A DNA stretch of 64,000 nt from JAFGDI01 sp963662515 (GCA_963662515.1 OY759675.1:2666001-2730000), one strand, 5' to 3'; counted from the first letter of the stretch, positions 35,033 through 44,559 are shown. Numbers and translations are program-made. The notes: generated by a model not told the origin, from the sequence alone.

Positions 35033-37324
35033 CTACTTCTGACAATTATCTTGCGGTATCACATTACAATCAAGCCAGACCTGCACCAGCATTGCCAGAT
35101 CTGCCAGATCTACCTGACAATTATGGTCAAAATCAGCCAACGGATATACACTACAACCTGTTTCCCCTGTCATAACGCCTGCCAGTTCCTCAACGCTAAT
35201 GGCATGGCTATAAATCTGTACATCATCTATCAGACCATTCCAGAACCGGCTGGTAGAATCAGATCTGCCGCCGATCCAGACCGGGTCTGAATTAACATTT
35301 ACCGTACCTGCTGCACTTACCGATGCATTAAGCACACCATCAACATAAAGACATAACTGCTGTCCTGACCAGGTACCAGCTACATGATGCCATTGCCCAT
35401 CTGCTACAGACGCCGTTCCATTGGCCTGTAATTCTCCGCCTGCAGTATTAATATGAAACGATGCCGCCGCTGTACTATTATTGCGGCATAAACGCCATGC
35501 TGATCTTCCCTTACCTACTATAGAGGCCCAGGGATTAGTCAGACTGTCAGCTTTAACCCACGCACAAACCGAACCAGACTCTGACAGCATAAACCGCTCT
35601 GTACTGCCCAGATTCAAATAGTCATTACCGTCCAGGGCCAGTGAATATTCACCTACTGCTTTATCGCTTTGAAATGCCGGATTTCCTACAACCGCCGCAG
35701 TCAGACCATAGCTGCTGCTGTCCTGATAATTACCTTCCAGATTCCAGCGCCCCAGCAGCTCTGCTATCACCAGCCTTGCTGTCGATGATACCGCAGAGCC
35801 GGCCTCATTGCTCACTACACAGTAATAACCACCCACATCTTCTGTATCAACATTTTCAATTAACAGAGTTCCATTATCAACCCCAACAGCTATAGTCTCG
35901 CCTCCCGAAACCTTATACCAGCTATAGTGCAAAGGCAGATCACTGTCAGCGGCAACGGTAAAACTTGCATTTCCACCTTTGGCCACCGACATACTCACCG
36001 GCGATTGTATTATCAATGGTGCCCCTTCATTGATCGGCTCAGGAGAAAGCATACCCACAACATCCATATCATAATTAGTATAGGTCGTATATGTCCCTCT
36101 GTTCCAGAGTAAGATCGGATATGAACCTGCCCAGATCGGAACTATCGGCCTTATATTATCCACCGTTGAATTAGCTGTTATAGCTTTCCAGCTCCAACTG
36201 GCTCCCATATCTGTTGTTGTCCCTCGAAATATCTCCCAATGACGCTTATTATCTGCCGCACTTATAAGTTCTGTGCCGGTATAGGGATTTACATTTACCG
36301 ATATATATACTGTATTCATATCTTGCGGGTCAATTGCCATTAAGCCACTGTAATCATCCTCACCTGCATACAATCTTGAACCGCCATAACACATCTCGTT
36401 TATATGCCATTGACTGCCGTCCCAACGACCATAATAATAGCGTATATCAAGGCCAACTCCATCAACCTGGCTGGTAAATCCTACTACCGGATTACCTGCC
36501 CCATCCAGATGTATCTCTGTCGTCCAGCCCACACTCATCGCCGAACCTGCATGTATTCGCGTCAACGACTCTGGTGCAACAGGACCATCTGACAGATTCT
36601 GCAACTTCGTACCATCTGACTTATATATTCCACCATTATAAATATAACCATGATATACACTGTTATTATAATCACGAGGATGACCTTCGGTTGTTATAAA
36701 ATGTATTTTATCAACATTATTCGAGGCATACTTCACATAAGGCCTGTGATTATCTTTACGGATCAGATGACCGCCATAAGACCAGCTCTGACCATTATTA
36801 TCTGAGATAACATAGTTTGGATTAAAATTTTCACCACGATAGAAGTCATAGATGCGGCCATTCTCGCCGCTTAACTGAAATATATTGGAATACGAAGTAT
36901 TTGCGTCACGGGTTAATAGTGCTTCAGGCGTCCAGGCTGTAGTGTCATATGGATTAGCCGTTATGCGATAACGAATATACTTATCTGATATATGCTTGGT
37001 GTACATCGCCAGGATCTTACCATCTGGAAGCGACAGAAAAGCCGGCAGATCATGATCATCTGCCTGAAGATTCGGACTTAGCACAAATCGACTATTCGCC
37101 CCCGTACTCAGGTCATAAGTTGTAACCTCTATATTGCCATTTCTGCTGCTGCCGCCCGTACCGGCTCCATTAGCAACTGAACCTATGATCAATTTATTAT
37201 TCTGTACTATTACTCGCTCATCCTGATACCAGCACCATGCACCATTATCATTAAAGGTGATCATTTCGCCGGCATAAGCCGCAATACCTATAAACATTAC
37301 CATGATATATGCCAGTTTATTCAT
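35033..37324 (-). CDS. Exported BNR-4 beta-propeller protein, likely polysaccharide lyase, with LamG and dockerin-like tail
   Basis: 763 residues with signal peptide (MNKLAYIMVMFIGIAAYA). Residues about 20-430 form a BNR-4-type propeller with GAWCWYQDERVIV, DDHDLPAFLSLPDGKILAMY and DNHRPYVKY, features shared with ulvan-lyase-like propellers (PL24/PL25 relatives). An Ig-like domain follows (about 440-525: SPVSMSVAKGGNASFTVAAD), then LamG (about 530-700) and a half dockerin-like tail ending ADLAMLVQVWLDCNVIPQDN. Role inferred: binds or cleaves an acidic algal-type polysaccharide; the exact family needs a profile search. It sits 70 bp upstream of the ECF sigma gene on the same strand. Confidence 0.78.
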   Translation of the reverse strand: MNKLAYIMVMFIGIAAYAGEMITFNDNGAWCWYQDERVIVQNNKLIIGSVANGAGTGGSSRNGNIEVTTYDLSTGANSRFVLSPNLQADDHDLPAFLSLPDGKILAMYTKHISDKYIRYRITANPYDTTAWTPEALLTRDANTSYSNIFQLSGENGRIYDFYRGENFNPNYVISDNNGQSWSYGGHLIRKDNHRPYVKYASNNVDKIHFITTEGHPRDYNNSVYHGYIYNGGIYKSDGTKLQNLSDGPVAPESLTRIHAGSAMSVGWTTEIHLDGAGNPVVGFTSQVDGVGLDIRYYYGRWDGSQWHINEMCYGGSRLYAGEDDYSGLMAIDPQDMNTVYISVNVNPYTGTELISAADNKRHWEIFRGTTTDMGASWSWKAITANSTVDNIRPIVPIWAGSYPILLWNRGTYTTYTNYDMDVVGMLSPEPINEGAPLIIQSPVSMSVAKGGNASFTVAADSDLPLHYSWYKVSGGETIAVGVDNGTLLIENVDTEDVGGYYCVVSNEAGSAVSSTARLVIAELLGRWNLEGNYQDSSSYGLTAAVVGNPAFQSDKAVGEYSLALDGNDYLNLGSTERFMLSESGSVCAWVKADSLTNPWASIVGKGRSAWRLCRNNSTAAASFHINTAGGELQANGTASVADGQWHHVAGTWSGQQLCLYVDGVLNASVSAAGTVNVNSDPVWIGGRSDSTSRFWNGLIDDVQIYSHAISVEELAGVMTGETGCSVYPLADFDHNCQVDLADLAMLVQVWLDCNVIPQDNCQK

Positions 37325-37387
37325 TATCTTTTCTCTGCCTTTTATTCCTGTTACCCGTTACTCGAAATTGTAACCCTATTAAGTAAA

Positions 37388-37422
37388 ACTTCGACGGCCC
37401 CTGTCGCCAAAGACCGCCGAAG
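37388..37422 (-). terminator. Hairpin terminator after the PEP-CTERM gene
   Basis: ACTTCGACGG / CCGCCGAAGT pair, with one bulged base, around a loop that contains CCTGTCG. On the minus strand the stem is followed by TTTTACTT. It lies between the PEP-CTERM gene stop (37444) and the start of the BNR-4 gene. Confidence 0.6.
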
Positions 37423-37443
37423 TTCTTTCATTCTAAATCTATT

Positions 37444-38055
37444 TTACTTTCTGCGACGGCCAACTAACAGACCACCCAGACCCAGCAGTGACATAGTTAT
37501 TGGCTCTGGAACGGCGGTTACCGTTACACCATCATACCAGACGCGATGATTATATGTCTGATGCCCGGTAGGTTTGGTATCATCGATAAATACCACGATC
37601 TCACCATTAGCATTTGCTATAGTTTCTCCTATATAGCCAGCTAATTCATATCTGTCAGATTCAGTCAGACCTGTTTTTGTGCTAACTGAAAGATTGGTCG
37701 CAGAACTTGTTGCATTATCTGCAAAAAACTTCATGTCATTCTCTGATAATCCCGCACTAACACACCAAAACTGACCACCAGCATTCCAATAATTCACACT
37801 AACATCATAAGCCTGACCTGAGATCAATCCTGTAACTGTCGTCTTGATCAAGGCAGCCGTTTCATTGCCATTAACTGTAGGTGATTGATATATAGTACCA
37901 CCGTTTGCAAAACCAGTACGCAATGTCCAGTTGGTCAGTGTACTACTGCCATCTGCGGCCAATACCGTGTTGCTACTGGAAGCATCAATATAGGCAGCAC
38001 TCGCAACCACACCCATTCCCGCCATAGCCAGCAAAAACATAACGACTTTTTTCAT
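37444..38055 (-). CDS. PEP-CTERM sorting-domain protein
   Basis: 203 residues from ATG 38055, nine bases after GGAGG. Signal peptide (KKVVMFLLAMAGMGVVASA), a beta-rich domain, then VPEPITMSLLGLGGLLVGRR: the Pro-Glu-Pro box, a hydrophobic segment and a basic end that mark substrates of an exosortase (EpsH type). The central domain (ESDRYELAGYIGETIANANG, VFIDDTKPTG, HRVWYDGVTV) is homologous to the N-terminal domain of the neighbour at 38220-40199. It is therefore probably a surface-anchored binding module. No exosortase gene is in the window. Confidence 0.88.
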   Translation of the reverse strand: MKKVVMFLLAMAGMGVVASAAYIDASSSNTVLAADGSSTLTNWTLRTGFANGGTIYQSPTVNGNETAALIKTTVTGLISGQAYDVSVNYWNAGGQFWCVSAGLSENDMKFFADNATSSATNLSVSTKTGLTESDRYELAGYIGETIANANGEIVVFIDDTKPTGHQTYNHRVWYDGVTVTAVPEPITMSLLGLGGLLVGRRRK

Positions 38056-38172
38056 TTCCAACGACCTCCGAAAAGTTTTCTGCTTCCCTTTAAACTCTAT
38101 ATGCCTGGCTTGCCCTGGAAAGCTGTATTAACAAGTCAGGCTAAAACCAAATCAAATCATCTCAAATAATCA

Positions 38173-38205
38173 GCCGGAGGGCATCACCGCGAGACACCCT
38201 CCGGC
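38173..38205 (-). terminator. Hairpin after the 38220 gene
   Basis: Perfect 9-bp GC-rich stem GCCGGAGGG (38173-38181) / CCCTCCGGC (38197-38205), 15-nt loop, weak T-run (TGATTATTTG) on the minus strand. Fifteen bases beyond the stop codon of the LamG gene. Confidence 0.6.
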
Positions 38206-38219
38206 CATAAAGCATATTA

Positions 38220-40199
38220 TTAGTCACTATAACAACTGCTTTGAGGGTATATGTTACACTTCAGCCATATCTGGGCTAAAGCAGCAAAGTCATACATATC
38301 AACTTTACAATCTTTAACACCAACACCATCCGGTCCAGCTATATCCATTTCAATTGGAGTCATACAAATACTCGTCCCAGTTGAACTGGTATATAACTCT
38401 GCAACTTCATCTGAAGTCAGTGCGTAATTATAAACTACCAGATCATCAATTAAACCAGTAAAGAAAGGATCGGCAGTCCACTGACTATCAGCCAGATAAC
38501 TGGTTGCACAATTAACCTCTCTCGGATTCGCTGTCATAGTAAGCGACTGGGCAACCTGAATACCATTCAGATACATTGTACCGGTATCACCACCGATAGT
38601 TACTACCACATGATTCCACTGATTCACTGATGGAACTTCACTTATCAGGCCCTGCTCGGAACCATTTGCAACTGTCTTTATTGCAAATCTCATATTAGAG
38701 CCATTGGTAGGTGTCAGGAAAATGTATTCACCTGTACCATTACCAAAGTCATATATACGCTGATGAGCTGATACTGAACTAAACTTAAACCATGATGATA
38801 TGGTTATATCATTCGTATTCATGTAACTACCATCAATTGTTGCCGGAGTTGAACCATTAAACGACAAACTGGCTGTTGATGATGTATATGGCGTATCTGT
38901 TGAATACGATGCAGTTGCCATTGTTACTGACGGACCACCTGATGTCTCTGCCAGACTGTTGTCAAAAGCATAAGAACCCAATATCCGCTTGGTCTGTACC
39001 AGTGCAGCTTTTGAATCAACCGTACCTGCACTATTGATCGCCTGACAGAAATAGTAGCCGTCATTACTTGCTGACAGAGTCAGACTGAGCTGGGCCGCTG
39101 TTTGAGTTGTACCTACCGGTTCAACATAGATACCCGGCAACCCCTTATACCACTGATATGTTATCTCGCTGCTGCCACTCTGAACTGCTGCACTGGCTGT
39201 TAAAAGTACCACTGAACCACTTTCACCGAGTATATCCTGTGGATGACTGCCAAGATCAAAGGATGGCAATGTCTTGATGGTCTCAAATGACCATGTCACT
39301 CCTGTAAGACAGTTAGGATCACCAAAATTGCCGCTGCCTACCACTGTATATACTGCCCAGTAATAGGTACTGTTAGGCTGTAATGTACCGACTGTATAAC
39401 TAATACGATCAGATGAGAGTGTAGTAACCTCTATCGGATCAACAAAATTCGGCTCATTAACAGAATATGCAACATAATGCTTGGCTATTGTCGGATTGAT
39501 CGCTGTACCGGCAACATTACGACCTGCCAGCCAACTCAAACTGACATTATCAGTAGCTACACCACTGGCATCATCTGCCGGCTCCGGACTGTATGCCGGA
39601 CTTACCATCTTATATACCAGACCATCGTACCATACGCGTTTACCCTGATCGTCTGCGGCTACCGCAGGATCATTATCATCTACATATACCTTTATCTGAC
39701 CATTGGCATCTGCTGTCGCTACGCCTAATGGGGCTGCATATTCTATACGATCTGACTCAACTCCGCCAGTTGCTACTGCTGGAGCTGTGGCCTTGATATA
39801 CTCTGTTAATACTCCTGATGCCAGACCTGCACGAATACGCCAGGTGCCTCCGTTATTTGACCAGAATATCGCATCTATCTCATAACTCATGCCTGGAACA
39901 AGACCACTTATCGTAGTATAAATCTCCGGCTTATCACCATAAAAACCGGCATCATTGCCCGATCCATCTGCCTCAAATATAGCAACTGTGCCAAAGCCTT
40001 CACGATATCGCCATTGAGTATTTACTACAGTACCACCTGTGGCATTATAATACCATGGACTTACTCCACTGGTTGCCGTAGTGTTACTCGGCAAAGCATC
40101 GTAAAATGTACCATCATAAACACTTCCCGTTACTGTCGCACTGACCGACATCTCCAGACCTGCCAATGCCATTAAAACCATACCTAACAACTTGTTCAT
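38220..40199 (-). CDS. Secreted LamG/Ig protein with dockerin-like tail
   Basis: 659 residues from ATG 40199, which follows GGAGG by seven bases (an upstream in-frame start has none). Signal peptide (NKLLGMVLMALAGLEMSVSA); N-terminal domain of about 190 residues (GVESDRIEYAAPLGVATADA, VYVDDNDP, GKRVWYDGLVYK) related to the PEP-CTERM neighbour; Fn3-like domain (YSPEPADDASGVATDNVSLS); Ig-like domain (GSSEITYQWYKG, YFCQAINSAG); LamG (MNTNDITISSWFKFS, WNHVVVTIGGDTGTMYLNG); tail KVDMYDFAALAQIWLKCN and PQSSC. Probably a surface glycan-binding protein. Function otherwise unknown. Confidence 0.85.
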   Translation of the reverse strand: MNKLLGMVLMALAGLEMSVSATVTGSVYDGTFYDALPSNTTATSGVSPWYYNATGGTVVNTQWRYREGFGTVAIFEADGSGNDAGFYGDKPEIYTTISGLVPGMSYEIDAIFWSNNGGTWRIRAGLASGVLTEYIKATAPAVATGGVESDRIEYAAPLGVATADANGQIKVYVDDNDPAVAADDQGKRVWYDGLVYKMVSPAYSPEPADDASGVATDNVSLSWLAGRNVAGTAINPTIAKHYVAYSVNEPNFVDPIEVTTLSSDRISYTVGTLQPNSTYYWAVYTVVGSGNFGDPNCLTGVTWSFETIKTLPSFDLGSHPQDILGESGSVVLLTASAAVQSGSSEITYQWYKGLPGIYVEPVGTTQTAAQLSLTLSASNDGYYFCQAINSAGTVDSKAALVQTKRILGSYAFDNSLAETSGGPSVTMATASYSTDTPYTSSTASLSFNGSTPATIDGSYMNTNDITISSWFKFSSVSAHQRIYDFGNGTGEYIFLTPTNGSNMRFAIKTVANGSEQGLISEVPSVNQWNHVVVTIGGDTGTMYLNGIQVAQSLTMTANPREVNCATSYLADSQWTADPFFTGLIDDLVVYNYALTSDEVAELYTSSTGTSICMTPIEMDIAGPDGVGVKDCKVDMYDFAALAQIWLKCNIYPQSSCYSD

Positions 40200-40232
40200 T
40201 TCAAACCTCCAAAAATTTTCCTTTGTATGCAA

Positions 40233-40630
40233 TTATTCACTTGCCTCACCTGATTTGACTTTTCTGCACACAAATATGACCAATGGCGAAACAAGTATTA
40301 TACTTACAATATATTTACCAAGCCGGCGAACAAATGATTAGCAACGGCCTCAGATATCAACCGAAAAAACACCGGCATAAATACACTGCTCTACTCACCA
40401 ATAAAACAACAATTAAAATCCAAATAGTGAAGTTTTTTTTCAAAACAAACGAAAGAAATGGAAAAAGTGGTTATTATAACACACCAGACTGGTTAATTCG
40501 TACCAAATGACTTTATAATACTAGCCATAACATCCTTGTTTTTCTGCTCGATAATTATTTATCGCTTTTATAACCACCTGAAGAGCAAAGAATAACAACA
40601 ATTTTGCAGAAGGTCGAACATTCAAATTAA
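40233..40630. other. AT-rich spacer, no gene seen
   Basis: Separates the divergent secreted LamG gene and the Rhs island. A short frame at 40283-40510 has no ribosome-binding site and resembles nothing. The Rhs reading frame begins abruptly at 40631, right after an in-frame TAA, so the left edge of the Rhs fragment lies at about 40628. Confidence 0.6.
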
Positions 40631-42067
40631 TTGGTTTCTCCCGAAAGACTCAAAACGGTAACTAAAAATAATAGTCTCGTTGCTCAATACACCTACGATC
40701 TGTTGGACAGAAAATATCAAACCAGCATTATCAATGGGCCAACCACACGCTATTGTTACGATGGTGACCAGATATTATGCCAATACAATGTTGATAACAA
40801 TAACGAAATTCTAACGAAAAAGTTTGTTTACGGGCCCGGCATTGACAACCCCATCCGCATGACCGTTGTTAAAAAACCTGACCTCAACAATGATAACAGC
40901 TTAAATAATACCGATCTTCTTCTTATGGCAGAATCCTGGCTACTGCGTCATTCTGATAGTGATTTCAATAGCTATGCCGACCTGAATTCTGACAACATCA
41001 TCAATAATGTTGACCTCGACCTCTTGGCGAATCACTGGCAGGCCCAAAACAACCAAGCTGTTTACTGCCATTTTTACTACCATTTCGACGGCTCAGCCAG
41101 TGTATCAGCCCTCTCTGACAGCCTGGGCAAAGTTGCTGAGGCTTATTTCTACGATGTTTACGGTAATGTCAGGGTCGTTTATGATCCTGCCGGGCCAGGT
41201 TCTGATTGGTATAAATCCTCCGGCACCTCCGGCATAAACTTCGGCAATTTCTCTCTCTGCGGTAACCCCTATTATTTCACCGCCAGACAACTTGATAGAG
41301 AATCCGGTTTATACTACTATAGAGCCCGGCATTACAGTCCAAATATCGGTCGTTTCCTCCAAACCGACCCCATCGGCTACGGCGACGGCCTGAACTGGTA
41401 CGCCTATTGCGGCAATAACCCGATCATGTTCGCCGATCCATTGGGGTTGTGTGGTTCTGGTAATAGCTGGGATAATTTTGTTGATTATTCTAATGATGTT
41501 TTAGGCTATCAAACAGGCTATCTGGATTCGATTAAAAATACAATTAATGGGATAAAATATGTAAAACAGCATCCTGCATCTACAGCTGTTGCATTGTATA
41601 ATAGCGTTGTAAACTATAGGGATACTTGGAATGCGATAAAGTCTAATTATAGTAATCTTGCCTCAATACCCCGAGGGCAAGGCCAGATAACAGGCGAAAT
41701 ATTGCAAACAGCCATTGGAGCAGCGGGAGTTGCTTCAAAACTTGCAACAGCTTCACGAGCATCAGGATTAGCCCGTAGCTCAAGCAAAGTTTCGCAAGTT
41801 GCATCTAAAGCTGCTTCGTTTTTTGATGATTCCTTTTATTCAAACAAAGTAATTAATCAAATGTCTGGTACAGATTTTCATAGTTTTCCAAATATCGTGG
41901 AAAACTTTAGTGAGATTGGACAAGTTATTGAAGTAGTTGGAGGCGATGGCAGTGTTTATTCTCACCTTTCTATACCAGGCACATATAAGGGTTATGATGG
42001 TGCATTTAAATTTATTAAAGGACCTGATGGTAAAATTAATCATCGAATGTTTGAACTAGGAGATTAG
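40631..42067 (+). CDS. Rhs/YD-repeat core fragment with dockerin-like insert and toxin-like C-terminus
   Basis: 478 residues; the frame begins with YD-repeat sequence (LVAQYTYDLLDRKYQTSI) and lacks any Rhs N-terminus or signal, so it is 5'-truncated. After FVYGPGIDNP a two-part dockerin-like domain is inserted (PDLNNDNSLNNTDLLLMAES, ADLNSDNIINNVDLDLLANH). The Rhs core resumes (YFYDVYGNVRV, RESGLYYYRARHYSPNIGRF) to the junction DPLGL at about residue 271. The variable tip then ends in DFHSFPNIVENFSE, LSIPGTYKGYDGAFKFIKGP and INHRMFELGD, which resembles C-terminal nuclease-type toxin tips of polymorphic toxins. Its own immunity-like gene starts two bases later. As it stands it lacks an export region and may be a reservoir cassette. 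Confidence 0.8.
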   Translation: MVSPERLKTVTKNNSLVAQYTYDLLDRKYQTSIINGPTTRYCYDGDQILCQYNVDNNNEILTKKFVYGPGIDNPIRMTVVKKPDLNNDNSLNNTDLLLMAESWLLRHSDSDFNSYADLNSDNIINNVDLDLLANHWQAQNNQAVYCHFYYHFDGSASVSALSDSLGKVAEAYFYDVYGNVRVVYDPAGPGSDWYKSSGTSGINFGNFSLCGNPYYFTARQLDRESGLYYYRARHYSPNIGRFLQTDPIGYGDGLNWYAYCGNNPIMFADPLGLCGSGNSWDNFVDYSNDVLGYQTGYLDSIKNTINGIKYVKQHPASTAVALYNSVVNYRDTWNAIKSNYSNLASIPRGQGQITGEILQTAIGAAGVASKLATASRASGLARSSSKVSQVASKAASFFDDSFYSNKVINQMSGTDFHSFPNIVENFSEIGQVIEVVGGDGSVYSHLSIPGTYKGYDGAFKFIKGPDGKINHRMFELGD

Positions 42068-42069
42068 TT

Positions 42070-42414
42070 ATGGATGAGTATGAATTATTTATAACAAACA
42101 ATGGATTGTATTTATTAGACATATTAGGTGCAAACGAATATGCATTAGATAGAGAAAATGCGTTGGTTGCATTAGAGATTTTAAAAAAGTATTCAATTCC
42201 TATACTTGGCGGAGATGTGTTGTTATTTAATGGTAAAAAATTTGAATATACTATGCCTAATTGGTCAATTGACCAAACTTATGAGTCTGACCAAGAATAC
42301 ACAAAATCAAGTTTAGATTACGCAGAAAAATTTATTAAAAATCATCCTGTTAAATCGGCCTTATTTGTTATAGTGATACCAAGAAAGGAACTAAAGGGGT
42401 CCGTCCCCTTCTAA
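42070..42414 (+). CDS. Probable immunity protein (Imm40-like)
   Basis: 114 residues, start two bases after the Rhs stop with AGGAGA overlapping the toxin's end, so translation is coupled. NALVALEILKKYSIPILGGD and the following FNGKKFEYTMPNWSID resemble the Imm40 family of polymorphic-toxin immunity proteins: the -ILGGDV- core and -NW- motif. By position it should neutralise the tip of the preceding Rhs protein. The last residues (KGSVPF) come from the REP palindrome GGGGTCCGTCCCC at 42396-42412, so the native C-terminus has probably been replaced. Confidence 0.75.
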   Translation: MDEYELFITNNGLYLLDILGANEYALDRENALVALEILKKYSIPILGGDVLLFNGKKFEYTMPNWSIDQTYESDQEYTKSSLDYAEKFIKNHPVKSALFVIVIPRKELKGSVPF

Positions 42415-42450
42415 TTATTGACAAGGGCAAAATTAAAGGTGTCAGACACG
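42396..42450. repeat. Two REP palindromes
   Basis: AAAGGGGTCCGTCCCCTT at 42395-42412 and AAATTAAAGGTGTCAGACAC at 42430-42449. They represent two sequence classes, GGGGTCCGTCCCC and GGTGTCAGACACC. The second class is the one that borders both RAYT transposases. Confidence 0.75.
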
Positions 42451-42483
42451 AATGGTGGTAGATTAAGGAAATTATAGACAAAA

Positions 42484-42537
42484 AGCCTCCGCAGTCGATA
42501 GAAGTAGTAACAACAAAACTCTTTCGACAAGGAGGCT
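42484..42537 (+). promoter_or_regulatory. Hairpin hiding the ribosome-binding site of the IS4 transposase
   Basis: AGCCTCC (42484-42490) can pair with GGAGGCT (42531-42537), which contains the transposase ribosome-binding site four bases before ATG 42541. The inner GTCGA / TCGAC can extend the stem. Such pairing often protects insertion sequences from read-through translation; that role here is inferred. Confidence 0.5.
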
Positions 42538-42540
42538 AAT

Positions 42541-43404
42541 ATGTCTGAAAAGGATTTCGGCAAAAACAGCATTAAAGCTTTAAGAATTCACCAGAAGCTT
42601 GAAAGTTCAATCCTTAATTCTATCCGCAAAGTATTACCGGATACCATAATAACCCGGATATGCGATGAATGTCAATATCATTTTCGCAATCGCAAGATCA
42701 CCCCTATAGCCGTGGTTTTGCATTATATTATATCTGCTATCTGGCCGGAAGAATCGTTCAATGCCTGCTGGCAGGTATTATGGGCGGGAGCTTGCGGTAA
42801 TCATCCCGAAATATCGGGCAAGTGTCCGGCACGAGGATCTGTCAGCGTTGCACGCAATCGTATGCCTAAGGAGGTAATGTTTAAGGTATTTAACTGGATT
42901 TCTCAGCAGTCACAGAAGTTGGCAGACAGTTTTTCCAGGTGGCATAGTCATCGGGTGGTATTAGTAGATGGTACATGTCTGAGTATGTCAGATGAACCTG
43001 AATTGCATAAAGAATTTGGAGCCCCGACAGTCTGTCAGGGCAAAACAAAATATCCGGTCGCAAGACTTGTAGGTTTGTGTTTGAGTAATACCATGACTGT
43101 TATAGCGTACAATATTGGCAAGTATAGATCGGATGAGAATGAACTGCTCAAACCATTGCTTAAAAAGCTTCAAAAAGGTGATTTACTGCTAGCAGACCGT
43201 CATTATGCCGGTGCTAACCTTTATTGGCGATATGCCCAAAATGGTCTGGAATACCTGACGAGGGTTCATCAAAAGCTAAAGCTATCGAGAATTAAACCGG
43301 TATGTGTTTACAGTAGAAATGATTTTATAGGTTATATCGAGACTGGTAGGGAAAACCGGAGGGTACCGGGAAAACCGGAGGGTACCAGGTACCTTTTCGC
43401 CTAA
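42541..43404 (+). pseudogene. Truncated IS4-family transposase
   Basis: 287 residues covering the N-terminal and first catalytic parts of an IS4-type transposase: ITPIAVVLHYIISAIW, VVLVDGTCLSMSD (first D), LLLADRHYAGANLYW (second D). The third catalytic Glu and the C-terminal third are missing. The frame runs into REP-like sequence (AAAACCGGAGGGTACC repeated at 43362-43397, with GGTACCAGGTACC) and stops. It was inserted between two Rhs cassettes and is now broken. Confidence 0.85.
43362..43397. repeat. REP-like GGTACC palindromes
   Basis: AAAACCGGAGGGTACC occurs twice in a row, ending in GGTACCAGGTACCTTTT. It is a third REP sequence class in this window and marks the breakpoint of the truncated IS4 transposase. 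Confidence 0.6.
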
Positions 43405-43481
43405 CATATTTAACTGAAATTGTTTATATCAATCTCTGTATCGAAAACATACATTTTGCTCTCAGGAACTGCAAAGGTTGA

Positions 43482-44354
43482 AATAATGTCGTTTCCCTTA
43501 GTGACAGCCTGGTCAAAGTTGCTGAGGCTTATTTCTATGATGTTTACGGCAATGTCAGGGTCGTTTATGATCCTGCCGGGCCGGCTGACCAATGGTATAA
43601 ATCCTCCGGCACCTCCGGCATAAACTTCGGCAATTTCTCTCTCTGCGGTAACCCCTATTATTTCACCGCCCGACACCTTGACACCGAATCCGGTTTATAC
43701 TACTATAGAGCCCGGCATTACAGCCCATATATCGGTCGTTTCCTCCAAACCGACCCAATAGGCTACGGCGACGGCCTGAACTGGTATGCTTATTGCGGTA
43801 ATAACCCGATTATGTTGTTAGATCCTATGGGTTTATGTGATTCTAAGTTTTCCAAAGCGATTGATTATGCATCAGCTTATGGACAGGGTTTTCTCGAAGG
43901 AGCTTCTGATGGGTTGGATATCGTTAATAAAAATTTAACTTTTGGTATGATTGATTATTATAATAAGCGTGGTAATGCAGCAATAGAAAAACATGGTTCT
44001 GTTGGTCAAGTTTCTAATTATTCTGCAAAGTTTGGACGAGATTGCTTAGTTGTAGCATATTGTCAAAGTAGTTTTGGAAACTTTGGTACATGGTTAAAAA
44101 ATCCAATAAAATATGAATTAAATCAAACAACACTTGCTTATTACACTGAAGAAATTGCGATTACACCAGTTTTAGAGCGGAATATCCCACTTGGAGAAGT
44201 CTTTTCAAATGCATTGCAACTAAGATTTTTGGGGAATTTAGGCAGTGGCCCCACACCTGGTGGTACATTAGCTCTATTTGGTTTAAGTGCATATGATTAC
44301 ATTAAGGATATTTCGGCGAGTGGTTCAGCTTCGAGTGGAACATCAGGTCAATAA
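43482..44354 (+). pseudogene. Orphan Rhs core end with alternative C-terminal tip
   Basis: Open frame without a start codon, beginning just after a TGA at 43479. Its first 110 codons (SLSDSLVKVAEAYFYDVYGN through DPMGL) nearly duplicate the core end of the Rhs gene at 40631-42067. After DPMGL comes a new tip of about 180 residues (FSKAIDYASAYGQGFLEGAS, FGMIDYYNKRGNAAIEKHG, TPGGTLALFGLSAYDYIKD) unrelated to the first. This is the arrangement of an Rhs orphan cassette, which can replace the tip of a full Rhs gene by recombination through the shared core. The activity of the tip is unknown. Confidence 0.8.
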
Positions 44355-44383
44355 ATTATAGGTGGTAGATAGTAGGAGATATT

Positions 44384-44551
44384 ATGACTTTAATTGAATT
44401 GGTGATTTTAATACTTTATATTTTTTTGTCTGTAAAAGTATCACATTTGCTAGCCCCTTTAATTGGAGGATTACTATGTTGGCCTATTGGATTTATTTTT
44501 GTATTTGGTGTGTTTTTTACTTTTGGAAAGTTTCTTAAAGGAAAAAGGTAA
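44384..44551 (+). CDS. Small membrane protein, candidate immunity gene
   Basis: A 55-residue ORF, ATG 44384 to TAA 44551, behind an excellent AGGAGATATT. Two hydrophobic segments: LIELVILILYIFLSVKVSHL and APLIGGLLCWPIGFIFVFGV, with a basic C-terminus (KFLKGKR). It lies 29 bp after the orphan Rhs tip, the place of an immunity gene. No family recognised. Confidence 0.6.
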   Translation: MTLIELVILILYIFLSVKVSHLLAPLIGGLLCWPIGFIFVFGVFFTFGKFLKGKR

Positions 44552-44559
44552 GTAAATTA

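Noticed and set aside
43410..43676. 88-residue minus-strand ORF, with a twin at 41105-41290
   Set aside because: Both are antisense shadows of the duplicated Rhs core; their similarity only reflects the duplication.
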